Shown here piece by piece: positions 52,369 through 60,397 of a stretch of 64,000 nucleotides of DNA. The notes under the pieces were generated by a model. The model had not been told where the DNA came from and searched no databases. It worked only from the letters and a program-made list of their open reading frames with translations. The number at the start of each line of letters is the position of its first letter. Position 1 is the stretch's first letter. Position numbers and translations under genes: made by a program. Source of the DNA: Sphaerochaetaceae bacterium (GTDB lineage Bacteria; Spirochaetota; Spirochaetia; Sphaerochaetales; Sphaerochaetaceae); NCBI GenBank assembly GCA_028532765.1, contig JAQQAR010000066.1, positions 1 to 64,000 of the forward strand, in the 5' to 3' direction.

Positions 52369-53114
52369 GTCAGGTCCTCAACATTGCTTGTTTTCGGAAC
52401 ATACATGCCATGGTCTTCGAGGTGTTCAAACACAGAGTGTTTTGTCCCTTGTACAGCGACCAGTCCTGCTTCCAGAACAAGTACCTGGTCAGCATGTGCA
52501 AGGACCTTGTCGATTTCATGGCTGACGATGATGATCGTATGTCCACTTTGCTGCAATGCAAGCAGTGTTTCCAATACACTTACTGCAGAGCGGTAGTCGA
52601 GGTTCGCAAACGGTTCATCAAGAATGATCAGTTTAGGGTCCATGACCAAAATACCAGCTATCGAGAGTTTTCTTTTCTCCCCTCCACTGAGCGTACGAGG
52701 ACGCTGGTCTCTCTGGTTCTGGAGGTTCATCAGGGCAAGCACTTCATCCAGTCTTTTCTGTTGTTCGGTTTCATCCACAGAGAGGTTTTCCATACCGAAA
52801 CGGATGTCCTTCTCCACCGTCTGCCCTACTATCTGGGTATCAGCATCCTGAAACACCAAACCTATGGAGTGAAGTCTTTTTTTCGGATTCTTTGTTACAT
52901 CCTCTCCCGAGAGGTAGATTGATCCACCGCTAGGTTTCAGTAAACCCTTGAGACAACGCAGGAGGATGCTTTTACCAGCACCATTTGGCCCACTGATAAG
53001 TGTGAAGCTTCCTTGGCTGACTGAGAAGCTTATGTCCCCAAGAATTTGCTTGTCCTTGGAAAAGGAGAAGCTCAAATGTTCGACTGAAAGCAGTACCGGT
53101 TGTGTGGTGTTCAT
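52353..53114 (-). CDS. ECF/cobalt-type transporter ATPase (EcfA)
   Basis: A 253-residue ABC ATPase: Walker A SGPNGAGKS, Q-loop VFQDADTQIVG (the DxxxQ form typical of ECF ATPases), signature LSGGEKRKLSIAG, Walker B LIILDEPFANLD and H-loop VSHEID. It energises the EcfT protein encoded next. Its promoter predicts a leader of only 2-3 bases and no Shine-Dalgarno is seen. Confidence 0.9.
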   Translation of the reverse strand: MNTTQPVLLSVEHLSFSFSKDKQILGDISFSVSQGSFTLISGPNGAGKSILLRCLKGLLKPSGGSIYLSGEDVTKNPKKRLHSIGLVFQDADTQIVGQTVEKDIRFGMENLSVDETEQQKRLDEVLALMNLQNQRDQRPRTLSGGEKRKLSIAGILVMDPKLIILDEPFANLDYRSAVSVLETLLALQQSGHTIIIVSHEIDKVLAHADQVLVLEAGLVAVQGTKHSVFEHLEDHGMYVPKTSNVEDLTWLKH

Positions 53115-53123
53115 GACAACCAG

Positions 53124-53152
53124 ACTGTAACAGATGGGGGTTGTTTGGGCAA
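53124..53152 (-). promoter_or_regulatory. Promoter of ecfA, near-leaderless
   Basis: Minus strand TTGCCC (53147-53152), 17 bases, TACAGT (53124-53129), then 9 bases to the start codon at 53114. Confidence 0.5.
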
Positions 53153-53178
53153 GATTCCCCTGTTTTTCCCAAAAGGTG

Positions 53179-53208
53179 TTGACAAGTGTGAGAAAATTAG
53201 GGTATACA
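53179..53208 (+). promoter_or_regulatory. Promoter of tRNA-Phe
   Basis: TTGACA (53179-53184), 18 bases, TATACA (53203-53208), 13 bases before the tRNA. Confidence 0.8.
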
Positions 53209-53221
53209 AGATGACGTTGAC

Positions 53222-53294
53222 GCCGCTTTAGCTCAGTTGGTAGAGCAAAGGACTGAAAATCCTTGTGTCCTCAGTTCAATTCTGAGAGGCGGCA
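53222..53294 (+). tRNA. tRNA-Phe (GAA)
   Basis: The cloverleaf is complete: acceptor GCCGCTT/AGGCGGC, D arm GCTCAGTTGGTAGAGC, anticodon arm AGGACTGAAAATCCT with GAA anticodon, and T arm CTCAG-TTCAATT-CTGAG. The discriminator is A73; CCA is not encoded. Confidence 0.95.
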
Positions 53295-53304
53295 AAACAG
53301 AGAG

Positions 53305-53339
53305 CTCCCTGTCCTATACGGATGGGGAGTTTTGCTTTT
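53305..53339 (+). terminator. Intrinsic terminator of tRNA-Phe
   Basis: CTCCCTGTCC (53305-53314) pairs with GGATGGGGAG (53320-53329), two G-U pairs, loop TATAC, followed by TTTTGCTTTT. Confidence 0.85.
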
Positions 53340-53851
53340 AGAGGAAACCATTCGCTCAATGTAGCGCTAACGTAATAATCTTGAATGGGCTTACGGAATT
53401 TAGGGTTCCTGCAGGAGCAACTGAACAGATGAAGAGAGGAATCCCCGACCACTTGCCAGTAGCGCTCAGATGCTCAGCCGGTTAGCTCCCTCTCTTCACT
53501 TACAAGTATGCTCATAATGTTGTAGAGAGACAACCAGCATTACAAATAGAAAATAATTTAAGTAATTACAATACAATATTATATTAAGTGCATATCATGA
53601 TAGGAAAACACATTTCTTCACAGAGCATGCCAACAGATACAAATGAACCAGCATTGCTAATCCTTCTGTAGTCTGGTATAAAAAGATAGAAGTACTACAA
53701 ATCATGGAGCGCCTTACAGCAATGAAGAACTAATCGAATCACACAAGTAGAACACTCACAACACAAATGAGGGGTTCGGTGTATTCGATTGGTATAGTTA
53801 TGTTAGCTCCACCGGAAATATGCCCGTACCCCGATAAGGGAGACCAAAATC
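53340..53851 (+). other. 512-base gene-free, structured region upstream of the ABC-F gene
   Basis: No open frame of note. It contains TGAAGAGAGG (53430-53439) perfectly complementary to CCTCTCTTCA (53489-53498), enclosing ~50 bases with a GCTCAG/TGCTCAG repeat. An AT-rich block (53535-53585) follows. An extended -10, TGGTATAGT (53790-53798), would start an mRNA ~45-50 bases before ATG 53852, near a GGGAG ribosome site. The 53340-53520 part could be an unrecognised RNA or a decayed gene; I match it to no known RNA family. Confidence 0.45.
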
Positions 53852-55399
53852 ATGGGCAAGACAACGATTCATGTATCATCATTGCGATTTCAATATCCAC
53901 AAGCAACACTGCCTCTTTTTGAGTACATCGATCTGACCTTTGCTGTTGGCTGGACCGCGATTCTTGGAGCAAATGGGGCCGGTAAAAGTACCCTGCTGCA
54001 ACTTGCAAGCGGAATTCTGAAACCAGAGAAAGGAACAGTTATCCGTCCAGACCATACTACCTATGTTGCACAGAGGACCGATGACCCTCCTCCAAACTTC
54101 GAGACCTTTGCTGGAGCCTATGACAGGGAAGCCTGCAGGCTCCATGGTCTGTTGCAGATTGATCGAGACTGGTTCTATCGCTGGGAAACGCTGAGCCATG
54201 GAGAGAGAAAACGTGCCCAGATCGGCTGTGCCCTCTACGAGGAGCCTCAAGCCATTACCATTGATGAGCCAACCAACCATCTGGACGAGGATGCGATCAG
54301 GATGGTCGGTGATGCTCTGGAAAGCTTTAAGGGCATCGGGATTCTGGTCAGTCATGACCGCGCTCTCTCAGACAGGCTCTGCACCAATACGGTCATTGTC
54401 CATGCTCCCTATGTCAGGGTACTGCACTGTAGACCCTCAGTGGCATTACAGGAGTCAAGCAGGATTTCTGAATCCTCACAACAAACACTCCAAAACGCGC
54501 GGAAGCAGGTATCACGAATCACTACAGAGCTGAAGCGAAGAAGCCAGATAGCCAGCGTTCAGGACCGCAGAAAGTCAAAACGGAATATCGATGCCAAGGA
54601 TCATGATGCCAAAGCAAAGATTGATGGGGCTCGGCTCTCTGGTGCAGACGGGAGAGCAGGTAGGCTGAAAGCTCAGATGGAAACAAGGGCAGTGCACCTA
54701 CACTCCTCGATGCAGGAAATCCAAGGCGGTCTAGCCGAGGCCAACAAGTTGGATCTGCAAGGACCCGTCTCGGGCATTACCATCGGGAGTAATCCCCTGA
54801 AGCGAGACCTGATCGTCCGTATTCCTACGGGCAGTTTACCCTTGGGCCCTGAGAGAAAGCTCTTCTTTGATTTGCTAGAGATTGGTCCTTTGGACCGTGT
54901 TGCCATCACGGGGAAGAATGGAAGTGGCAAGTCCACTTTTATGCAGTATCTACGCTCCTTGATTTCAGCACAGGGAATACAGGTAGCCTATGTTCCTCAA
55001 GAGCAAGAACTCTCTGCATGCGAACAAGCCTTGCTGGATCTACATTCCATGGATCCTGTAACCAAGGGACGTGTTCTCTCCAGCCTTACAAGACTTGGAA
55101 GTGACCCTGCTCTCATTCGCTCCTCGGTCCTGGCAAGCCCCGGAGAGGCGAAGAAACTTCTGCTCAGCCTACTCTTCGAGGAACCTATCTCAGTGCTTTT
55201 ACTTGATGAACCGACAAACCACCTTGACCTTCCATCCCGCCTAGCCTTACAGAAGGCTCTCTGTGATTGGGAAGGATCATTGGTATGTATCAGTCATGAT
55301 GCGGCATTCCTGCACGCAGTATGCAGTGAGCGGTGGCATATAGAAGCAGAGAGTGAAGACATTCTCAGGCTACAGGCTTCATCGTCTTATGGAGTCTGA
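53852..55399 (+). CDS. ABC-F family ATPase
   Basis: A 515-residue soluble protein with two ABC domains and no membrane part. Domain 1 has Walker A GANGAGKST, signature LSHGERKR and TIDEPTNHLDEDA; domain 2 has GKNGSGKST, a weakened signature (LASPGEAKK) and LLLDEPTNHLDLP. Between them is a ~100-residue charged linker (DRRKSKRNIDAKDHDAKAKIDGARLSG) that in ABC-F proteins reaches the ribosomal peptidyl-transferase centre. It could give ribosome protection against an antibiotic or act in translation quality; the subtype is not assignable by eye. GGGAG lies 10-14 bases before ATG 53852. Confidence 0.9.
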   Translation: MGKTTIHVSSLRFQYPQATLPLFEYIDLTFAVGWTAILGANGAGKSTLLQLASGILKPEKGTVIRPDHTTYVAQRTDDPPPNFETFAGAYDREACRLHGLLQIDRDWFYRWETLSHGERKRAQIGCALYEEPQAITIDEPTNHLDEDAIRMVGDALESFKGIGILVSHDRALSDRLCTNTVIVHAPYVRVLHCRPSVALQESSRISESSQQTLQNARKQVSRITTELKRRSQIASVQDRRKSKRNIDAKDHDAKAKIDGARLSGADGRAGRLKAQMETRAVHLHSSMQEIQGGLAEANKLDLQGPVSGITIGSNPLKRDLIVRIPTGSLPLGPERKLFFDLLEIGPLDRVAITGKNGSGKSTFMQYLRSLISAQGIQVAYVPQEQELSACEQALLDLHSMDPVTKGRVLSSLTRLGSDPALIRSSVLASPGEAKKLLLSLLFEEPISVLLLDEPTNHLDLPSRLALQKALCDWEGSLVCISHDAAFLHAVCSERWHIEAESEDILRLQASSSYGV

Positions 55400-55549
55400 G
55401 ATGAAGGGTTAATGCAAAATACTGATGCTGTAGATATTGAATTACAGAAAAACCATGGAATGACGTTTGGTCTCAAATATTTCATACTCTCTTATTCGTT
55501 TTGCTTTTTAGCCCAACCTTCAGTATCATAGGGGTAGGAGGAACAACAC

Positions 55550-55900
55550 ATGGATGATTTACAGGCAAGCTATGAAAGCTTGGGACCGGATGCAAGTGAA
55601 GCCCAGATTGAAAAGACCGCACAGGACTTGGAACGTCGGAATTACATGCCCCCCTTGATCTTGGATGTACAGGATTTTTACCATCTGACCAAGAAGAGGA
55701 TGGTTGAGGAGTATAATCGGGTGATGGCCCTCCCTTCCCAGAGCGCAGAATTGAAGGCTGTGGTGGGAATTGAAGATCCCGAAGAAGTCAAAAAGAAGCA
55801 CCTTACGGTATTGCTTCATCAATATGAACTGCTGAGGGGACTGCGTTTAGGTGATGGAGACGCCTGGGCTACCGTCAACGAACTGTACGAGGACGACTAA
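55550..55900 (+). CDS. Conserved-looking hypothetical protein
   Basis: A 116-residue, acidic, mostly helical protein that I do not recognise. No cysteine, signal peptide or membrane helix is present. It carries helices around SEAQIEKTAQDLERRNY, DFYHLTKKRMVEEYNRVMAL and EVKKKHLTVLLHQYELLRGL. GTAGGAGGA precedes ATG 55550. Its stop is 3 bases before the Fnr-like regulator start, so the two are co-transcribed, suggesting a role in the same stress response. Confidence 0.7.
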   Translation: MDDLQASYESLGPDASEAQIEKTAQDLERRNYMPPLILDVQDFYHLTKKRMVEEYNRVMALPSQSAELKAVVGIEDPEEVKKKHLTVLLHQYELLRGLRLGDGDAWATVNELYEDD

Positions 55901-55903
55901 ATC

Positions 55904-56605
55904 TTGGAAACAACACACCAGTGCAGCTTTTGTGCAAACGGGAGTGAACCATGTTTGCATCATATACCCATTTTCCAGAATCTGGAGAATGAGCAAATCC
56001 AGGAAGTGCAACGCTTGATCCGACAGATTGAGCTTGCCCCTGGATCTGTCCTCTTTCGTGAAGGTGATAGGGCAGATAGCCTCTACCTAGTCAGGAAGGG
56101 ATCCCTAAAATTGGTTCGCTATGGCAGTGATGGTTCAGAGTATATTCTTGACACGCTCTTTCCTGGGGATTTTTATGGAGGTGATCAGCTCTTTCTTTCC
56201 AGTGTCGCCAGGGAGACGGGAGTAGCAGCAGAACCCCTCGGGATCTGTATGATCAAGGCGGAAGAGCTTCAGCATCTGATCCTTCAGAAACCTGAAATCG
56301 CCCTGAAATCCATGACCTACCTGAATGCCAAACTTGACCAGTATCGCCTGCAAGTTGAGATGCTCTCCACCTCTGATATACAGAAACGTATCTGCATGTA
56401 TTTGTTTGAACGGTATCGGAAAACCGCTAGTACCACACTCCATCTCACCCAGGATGACATTGGCAGTGCACTCCATCTGACCAAGGAGACCGTGAACCGG
56501 AAACTTTCTTCCTTGAAGGATGAAGGGATTCTCCGTGTGGAGGGGAAGGGGAAACTCCAGATTCTTGATATGGCTAAATTGGAAGCAATTTCCTTTGAAA
56601 GTTGA
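55904..56605 (+). CDS. Crp/Fnr-family regulator with a probable Fe-S cluster
   Basis: A 233-residue regulator. Four cysteines, C7, C10, C17 (CSFCANGSEPC) and C115 (PLGICMIK), are spaced much like the [4Fe-4S] ligands of Fnr (C20, C23, C29, C122). The cyclic-nucleotide-like beta barrel has PGSVLFREGDRADSLYLVRKGSLKL; the dimer helix and Crp-type helix-turn-helix (LTQDDIGSALHLTKETVNRKLSSLKDEGIL) follow. The start is TTG 55904, supported by the immediate position of the cysteine motif and an ACGAGGACG upstream. It likely senses O2 or NO and controls the RIC-flavodiiron genes downstream. Confidence 0.87.
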   Translation: METTHQCSFCANGSEPCLHHIPIFQNLENEQIQEVQRLIRQIELAPGSVLFREGDRADSLYLVRKGSLKLVRYGSDGSEYILDTLFPGDFYGGDQLFLSSVARETGVAAEPLGICMIKAEELQHLILQKPEIALKSMTYLNAKLDQYRLQVEMLSTSDIQKRICMYLFERYRKTASTTLHLTQDDIGSALHLTKETVNRKLSSLKDEGILRVEGKGKLQILDMAKLEAISFES

Positions 56606-56629
56606 TTCCCCAACGGAGCGAGAGGAAAG

Positions 56630-56740
56630 GAACCATCATGATGGTTCTTCTCCCGAGCGAGTGCAGGGAAAGCAAGGTGAGATACCCCGTCCCTTGGGCG
56701 GAAAAGGAGGCAATGCCTCTTGGATTCAGGGCTTGCCCTG
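56630..56740 (+). other. Cluster of short hairpins after the Fnr-like gene
   Basis: GAACCATCATGATGGTTC (56630-56647) is a perfect palindrome followed by TTCTTCTC, a likely terminator. It is followed by CCGTCCC/GGGCGG (about 56688-56701), GAGGCAATGCCTC (56707-56719) and CAGGGCTTGCCCTG (56727-56740). Four hairpins in 110 bases without an open gene is unusual here; they could be terminators in tandem or a small structured RNA. Confidence 0.6.
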
Positions 56741-56761
56741 AGGTATTGATACCTTTCATTT

Positions 56762-56788
56762 GAATCATAGTTGAGTGCTCAATGATTC
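56762..56788 (+). promoter_or_regulatory. Palindromic operator candidate upstream of RIC-fprA
   Basis: GAATCA (56762) - TTGAG (56771) - TG - CTCAA (56778) - TGATTC (56783) makes nested inverted repeats. The core TTGA-N4-TCAA resembles Crp/Fnr-type half-sites but is two bases shorter than the Fnr consensus TTGAT-N4-ATCAA. It lies 41 bases before the RIC start and is a natural target for the regulator at 55904. Confidence 0.5.
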
Positions 56789-56828
56789 TGTACACTGTGA
56801 CTGAAACCAAGAAACAAGGAGTCACAAA

Positions 56829-57515
56829 ATGCAGAACATCAAACTTTCAGAACTGGTTAAACATAATCCCTCTACTACTATTTTCCTGAATGAACATCAT
56901 ATCGACTACTGTTGTGGAGGTGACCACTTGCTGTACGAATCACTCGAGGAGCAAGGGTATGAAATCAAGTCCACGCTCAAGAAGTTGGAATCCTTTATTG
57001 CAGAGCAAGATGAAAAACACAACAAGGTGATTGCTGGGGATATATATACAATGGGATTGAGTGAACTCATCTCTCACCTCTTGGCAACACACCATAAGGA
57101 TGAGAGAGCATTGCTCTCATCCATCGATGGGAATCTCCTTACCTTGCTCTCAGCCCATTATCCAAGACACAAGGATGAACTGCGAGAAGTTTATACCCTC
57201 TTCAGTAGCCTTCGTACTGAACTCATGCTACACTTTGTGCAAGAGGAAGAGGAAGTGTTCCCCCTGATGCAGAGTGAGGCTACAAAAGAAGCCTATGATA
57301 AGGTTGTCGCTCTGGAATCGGAGCATGAGGCAGCTGGTGATTTGATCAAGAGCTTGATCAAGGCAACAAATGATTTTACCGCTCCCTCTGATGGTTGTGC
57401 AACCTATCGGGCCACCTACGCACTGCTTAAGCAGTTGGTGGAGGATATCTTCTTGCACATCTATAAAGAGAACAGCATCCTATTTCCAAAGTATGCAGAA
57501 GGAGTTGATGCATGA
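56829..57515 (+). CDS. RIC/ScdA/YtfE-type di-iron protein for iron-sulfur cluster repair
   Basis: A 228-residue protein. The N-terminal ScdA domain carries DYCCGG; the C-terminal hemerythrin-like four-helix bundle supplies di-iron ligands in HLLATHHKDER, MLHFVQEEEEVFPLM, ESEHEAAGDL and HIYKENSILFPKY. RIC proteins restore Fe-S clusters damaged by NO or peroxide. AAGGAG precedes ATG 56829. It overlaps the flavodiiron gene by 4 bases (ATGA). Confidence 0.93.
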   Translation: MQNIKLSELVKHNPSTTIFLNEHHIDYCCGGDHLLYESLEEQGYEIKSTLKKLESFIAEQDEKHNKVIAGDIYTMGLSELISHLLATHHKDERALLSSIDGNLLTLLSAHYPRHKDELREVYTLFSSLRTELMLHFVQEEEEVFPLMQSEATKEAYDKVVALESEHEAAGDLIKSLIKATNDFTAPSDGCATYRATYALLKQLVEDIFLHIYKENSILFPKYAEGVDA

Positions 57516-58699
57516 AGCGACTGGTAAAGAACAATGTCTCTTGGATTGGTAAGATTGATTGGGAGTTGCAGAAATTCCATGGTGATGATTATTCCGTAAA
57601 TCATGGATCCAGCCAGAACGCATACCTCATTGAAGAGGAGAAGACCGTTCTCATCGATACCATCTGGAAACCCTATGATAAACAGTTCCGGGAGAATCTT
57701 GAAAAGGAGATCAACCTGGAGAAGCTTGATTTCATTGTTGTCAATCATGGGGAAGTCGATCATAGTGGAGCGCTTCCGTACCTCATGGAAAAAGTGCCCA
57801 ACCTCCCGATTTACTGTACGGCCAATGCAGTCAAGTCCCTTGTCGGGCAGTACCACCACCCTGAGTGGAATTATCAAGTGGTAAAAACTGGTGACAGCCT
57901 GGATATCGGTAACGGAAAGCAGTTGGTATTTGTTGAGATGAGGATGTTGCATTGGCCTGACAGCATGGCAACCTATTTGTCCGGTGATAATATTCTCTTC
58001 TCGAATGACGCCTTCGGGCAGCATTATGCGGTTGAGGAACTCTTCAATGATAAGGCTGACCAATGTTTGCTCTGGACTGAAGCAATGAAGTATTATGCGA
58101 ATATCCTCAATCCATTCTCGCCTCTGGTAAAACGAAAGATTGAAGAGATTGTGGCTCTGAACCTCCCAATCGATATCATCGCACCAAGCCATGGCGCCAT
58201 CTGGCGCGATGACCCAATGCAAATTGTCAATGCATATGCTGCTTGGGCTGACTCCTATCAGGAGAATCAGATCACTATTGTCTATGACACCATGTGGGAC
58301 GGCACGAAACAGCTTGCACATGCCTTGGCTGGAGAGATTCAAGCTCTGGATGGGGATACCGTAGTGAAAGTGTTCAGTATCAGTCAAACAGACAAGAATG
58401 ATATCATGACTGAGGTGTTTAAATCGAAGGCAATAGCCTTGGGTTCTCCCACTGTCGGTAAGTCGATACTCTCTTCAGTCGGTGGCTGGCTCCACTTCCT
58501 CTCTGAGCTGCAGTTCAAGAAAAAGAAGGCTGCGGTGTTTGGTTGTTATGGCTGGAGCGGAGAAGGGGTAGGTATCCTACGCGAGGAACTTTCAAAGTCA
58601 GGCTTCTCTGTTGTGGAACCTGAGATGAAGGTCAATTGGAATCCGACTGAAGAACACCTTTCAGGGATGAGGGATATCGCTGAAGCTCTCTGTAGGTAA
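57512..58699 (+). CDS. Flavodiiron protein (FprA-type NO/O2 reductase)
   Basis: A 395-residue protein with a metallo-beta-lactamase-like di-iron domain (NHGEVDHSGALP ligands, FSNDAFGQH, APSHGAIWR) and a C-terminal flavodoxin domain binding FMN (YDTMWDGTKQLAHALA, GSPTVGKSILSSVGGWL). Such enzymes reduce O2 to water or NO to N2O in anaerobes. It overlaps RIC, so detoxification and repair are produced together. AAGGAG lies upstream of the start. Confidence 0.95.
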   Translation: MKRLVKNNVSWIGKIDWELQKFHGDDYSVNHGSSQNAYLIEEEKTVLIDTIWKPYDKQFRENLEKEINLEKLDFIVVNHGEVDHSGALPYLMEKVPNLPIYCTANAVKSLVGQYHHPEWNYQVVKTGDSLDIGNGKQLVFVEMRMLHWPDSMATYLSGDNILFSNDAFGQHYAVEELFNDKADQCLLWTEAMKYYANILNPFSPLVKRKIEEIVALNLPIDIIAPSHGAIWRDDPMQIVNAYAAWADSYQENQITIVYDTMWDGTKQLAHALAGEIQALDGDTVVKVFSISQTDKNDIMTEVFKSKAIALGSPTVGKSILSSVGGWLHFLSELQFKKKKAAVFGCYGWSGEGVGILREELSKSGFSVVEPEMKVNWNPTEEHLSGMRDIAEALCR

Positions 58700-58717
58700 A
58701 GCCAGTTTTTCGCTCGA

Positions 58718-58746
58718 TTGCCCAAACAGGACAACAGTGGTAGAGT
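58718..58746 (+). promoter_or_regulatory. Promoter of dprA, leaderless architecture
   Basis: TTGCCC (58718-58723), 17 bases, TAGAGT (58741-58746), then 6 bases to ATG 58753. No ribosome-binding sequence precedes the ATG (CAAGGC). Confidence 0.5.
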
Positions 58747-58752
58747 CAAGGC

Positions 58753-59703
58753 ATGGATGCAACAGCAGTCAAGGCCCTGCATTATGAAACACTCGTTAGA
58801 GCATGCGGTGGAGCAGAATCAAAAGCAGGGGAAGCCTTTTCATTGGCTTCCTCTCGCATTGATGTGACCGATCCACTCCCTTTGCATATCAAAGAGTATG
58901 CTTCCTTCATGGCAACGGAAGAGAACAAAATCAGTGAAGCCTACTATCATTGTCGACCATTCTTTGAGGAGATGGGTGATAAAGTATTGGTTATTGATGA
59001 ACACAGTCCCTTCTGGCCATCCCAGGTGAACACTTTTGCCTATGCTCCGCGTTTTCTCTATGTACAGGGAAATGTATCCCTGTTGAAGGCTCCTTCGGTT
59101 TCTGTCATCGGAACTCGATCGCCCTCTCTTGAAGGGAAAAAATTGGCTTTACAGACATCTCATGCACTTGCTAAAGCCGGGTATGTGGTTGCAAGTGGAC
59201 TTGCCCTTGGTATTGACGGGGTGGCCCACAAGGGAGCGTTAACCTCTGGTGCTCCTACCATGGCGGTCATCGGTACCCCGCTCTGTCAGTGTTATCCAAA
59301 GGAGCACACAGAACTACAAGGTGAAATTGCCAAGAGTGGAGTGGTAGTCAGTCGATTTGCTCCTTCAACCACTACCCAGAAATGGCATTTCCTGCTTCGT
59401 AATCGCCTGATGAGTGCCTTGAGTCTTGCTTCTGTGGTGGTAGAGGACCGTGACGGGGGAGGGGCTGTACGGCAGGCTTCCTTTGCCTTGGAACAGAAAA
59501 AGTATCTCTTCATCTACCAAAGCAGCATAGAGAACCGAAGTATTCTTTGGCCCAGAAAGTTTGCAGGCCAAAGCAGGGTCTTTGTGATCAGGAAGAGTGA
59601 AGACCTTCCCCGTATTCTGAAGAAGGCGATGGAGACAAAACGAACTGTTGGAAGACCCAAGGATACTGCAATACAGCTCGATCTATTTGCTTTGGAGGAG
59701 TAA
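58753..59703 (+). CDS. dprA: DNA-processing protein DprA/Smf
   Basis: A 316-residue DprA, which binds single-stranded DNA and loads RecA in natural transformation or acts in general recombination. The Rossmann-like core has VSVIGTRSPSLEGKKLA, VVASGLALGIDGVAHKGAL, MAVIGTPLCQCYP and HFLLRNRLMSALSLASVVVED. An N-terminal helical region precedes it; the C-terminus ends AIQLDLFALEE. RNRLMSALS corresponds to the usual RNRIIAGLS. No other competence genes are in the window. Confidence 0.9.
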   Translation: MDATAVKALHYETLVRACGGAESKAGEAFSLASSRIDVTDPLPLHIKEYASFMATEENKISEAYYHCRPFFEEMGDKVLVIDEHSPFWPSQVNTFAYAPRFLYVQGNVSLLKAPSVSVIGTRSPSLEGKKLALQTSHALAKAGYVVASGLALGIDGVAHKGALTSGAPTMAVIGTPLCQCYPKEHTELQGEIAKSGVVVSRFAPSTTTQKWHFLLRNRLMSALSLASVVVEDRDGGGAVRQASFALEQKKYLFIYQSSIENRSILWPRKFAGQSRVFVIRKSEDLPRILKKAMETKRTVGRPKDTAIQLDLFALEE

Positions 59704-59727
59704 GAGTCCTTTCACAGCACCAGTATC

Positions 59728-59766
59728 TTGTTATATTTCTATAATGCACTATAATTAGTGCGTTAT
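59728..59766 (+). promoter_or_regulatory. Promoter and operator of the AbiE-type module
   Basis: TTGTTA (59728-59733), 16 bases, TATAAT (59750-59755), 9 bases to ATG 59765. A palindrome GCACTA-TAAT-TAGTGC (59746-59761), extended by ATAA/TTAT with one mismatch to 59741-59766, covers both the -10 box and the start codon. It is the expected site for autorepression by the AbiEi antitoxin. Confidence 0.65.
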
Positions 59767-60397
59767 GGAAATAAAAGAGCGTGCTTCCTATCTGGAATTC
59801 AAGGAACTCTTTTCACCGATAGGTTGTTTTACCCTTCAGCAAGTAGCGTCAGGTGCACGGTTCTCGGTGAGCCGGAATACTATTGGACGCTGGGTGAAGG
59901 AACATAAACTTATTCGTTTGAAACAAAATGTATATACATTTCCAGAATATCTTCGCTCTGGCGATGCTCAATTGTATTTTGCAAACAAGATGTATCAACC
60001 CTCATACATCAGCATACATAGTGCTCTTGCCTTTTGGGGTATGATTCCAGAGGCTGTGGTACAGGTCACGAGTGTTTCTAGTAGAAAAACAGCGTATTTT
60101 ACCAATGAATTTGGCCAGTTTACCTATCACACGATTCGTAGTTCTTCATTTTTTGGCTATACCATAGAATCTTCTGCGTTTCACCCGTCTTGGGGAGTGC
60201 ATATAGCATATCCGGAAAAAGCAATTTTGGATCTTCTGTATCTTTATCCACAGTACCATACAGTAGAAGATATGTTGGGACTAAGGTTGGATCTTGACAT
60301 CCTAAAGATTGATCGTCTTACCAACTATACCGAACAGTATGGCGTTGAGTCACTCAAACGGAGGGTGGAGAAATTACGAGAGGCGTATAGATTATGA
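59765..60397 (+). CDS. AbiEi-type antitoxin (winged-helix transcriptional repressor)
   Basis: A 210-residue protein with an N-terminal winged helix (FTLQQVASGARFSVSRNTIGRWVKEHKLIRLKQNVYTF) and the AbiEi_4-like C-terminal domain (YISIHSALAFWGMIPE, SSRKTAYFTNEFGQFTYHTI, GVHIAYPEKAILDLLYLYP). In AbiE systems this protein represses its own operon and neutralises the nucleotidyltransferase toxin. It overlaps the toxin gene by 4 bases (ATGA). Codons are more A/T-rich than in flanking housekeeping genes, which fits acquisition by transfer. Confidence 0.85.
   Translation: MEIKERASYLEFKELFSPIGCFTLQQVASGARFSVSRNTIGRWVKEHKLIRLKQNVYTFPEYLRSGDAQLYFANKMYQPSYISIHSALAFWGMIPEAVVQVTSVSSRKTAYFTNEFGQFTYHTIRSSSFFGYTIESSAFHPSWGVHIAYPEKAILDLLYLYPQYHTVEDMLGLRLDLDILKIDRLTNYTEQYGVESLKRRVEKLREAYRL

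Noticed and set aside
53340-53851. T-box, SAM riboswitch, SRP RNA, tmRNA or RNase P RNA
   Set aside because: None of their conserved core sequences is present; only a generic stem is seen.
56762-56788. Canonical Fnr box
   Set aside because: The half-sites are separated by four rather than six bases between TTGA and TCAA; kept only as a general Crp/Fnr-like operator candidate.
57461-58387. A 308-codon minus-strand frame opposite the flavodiiron gene
   Set aside because: Antisense shadow; the plus strand carries all di-iron and flavodoxin motifs.
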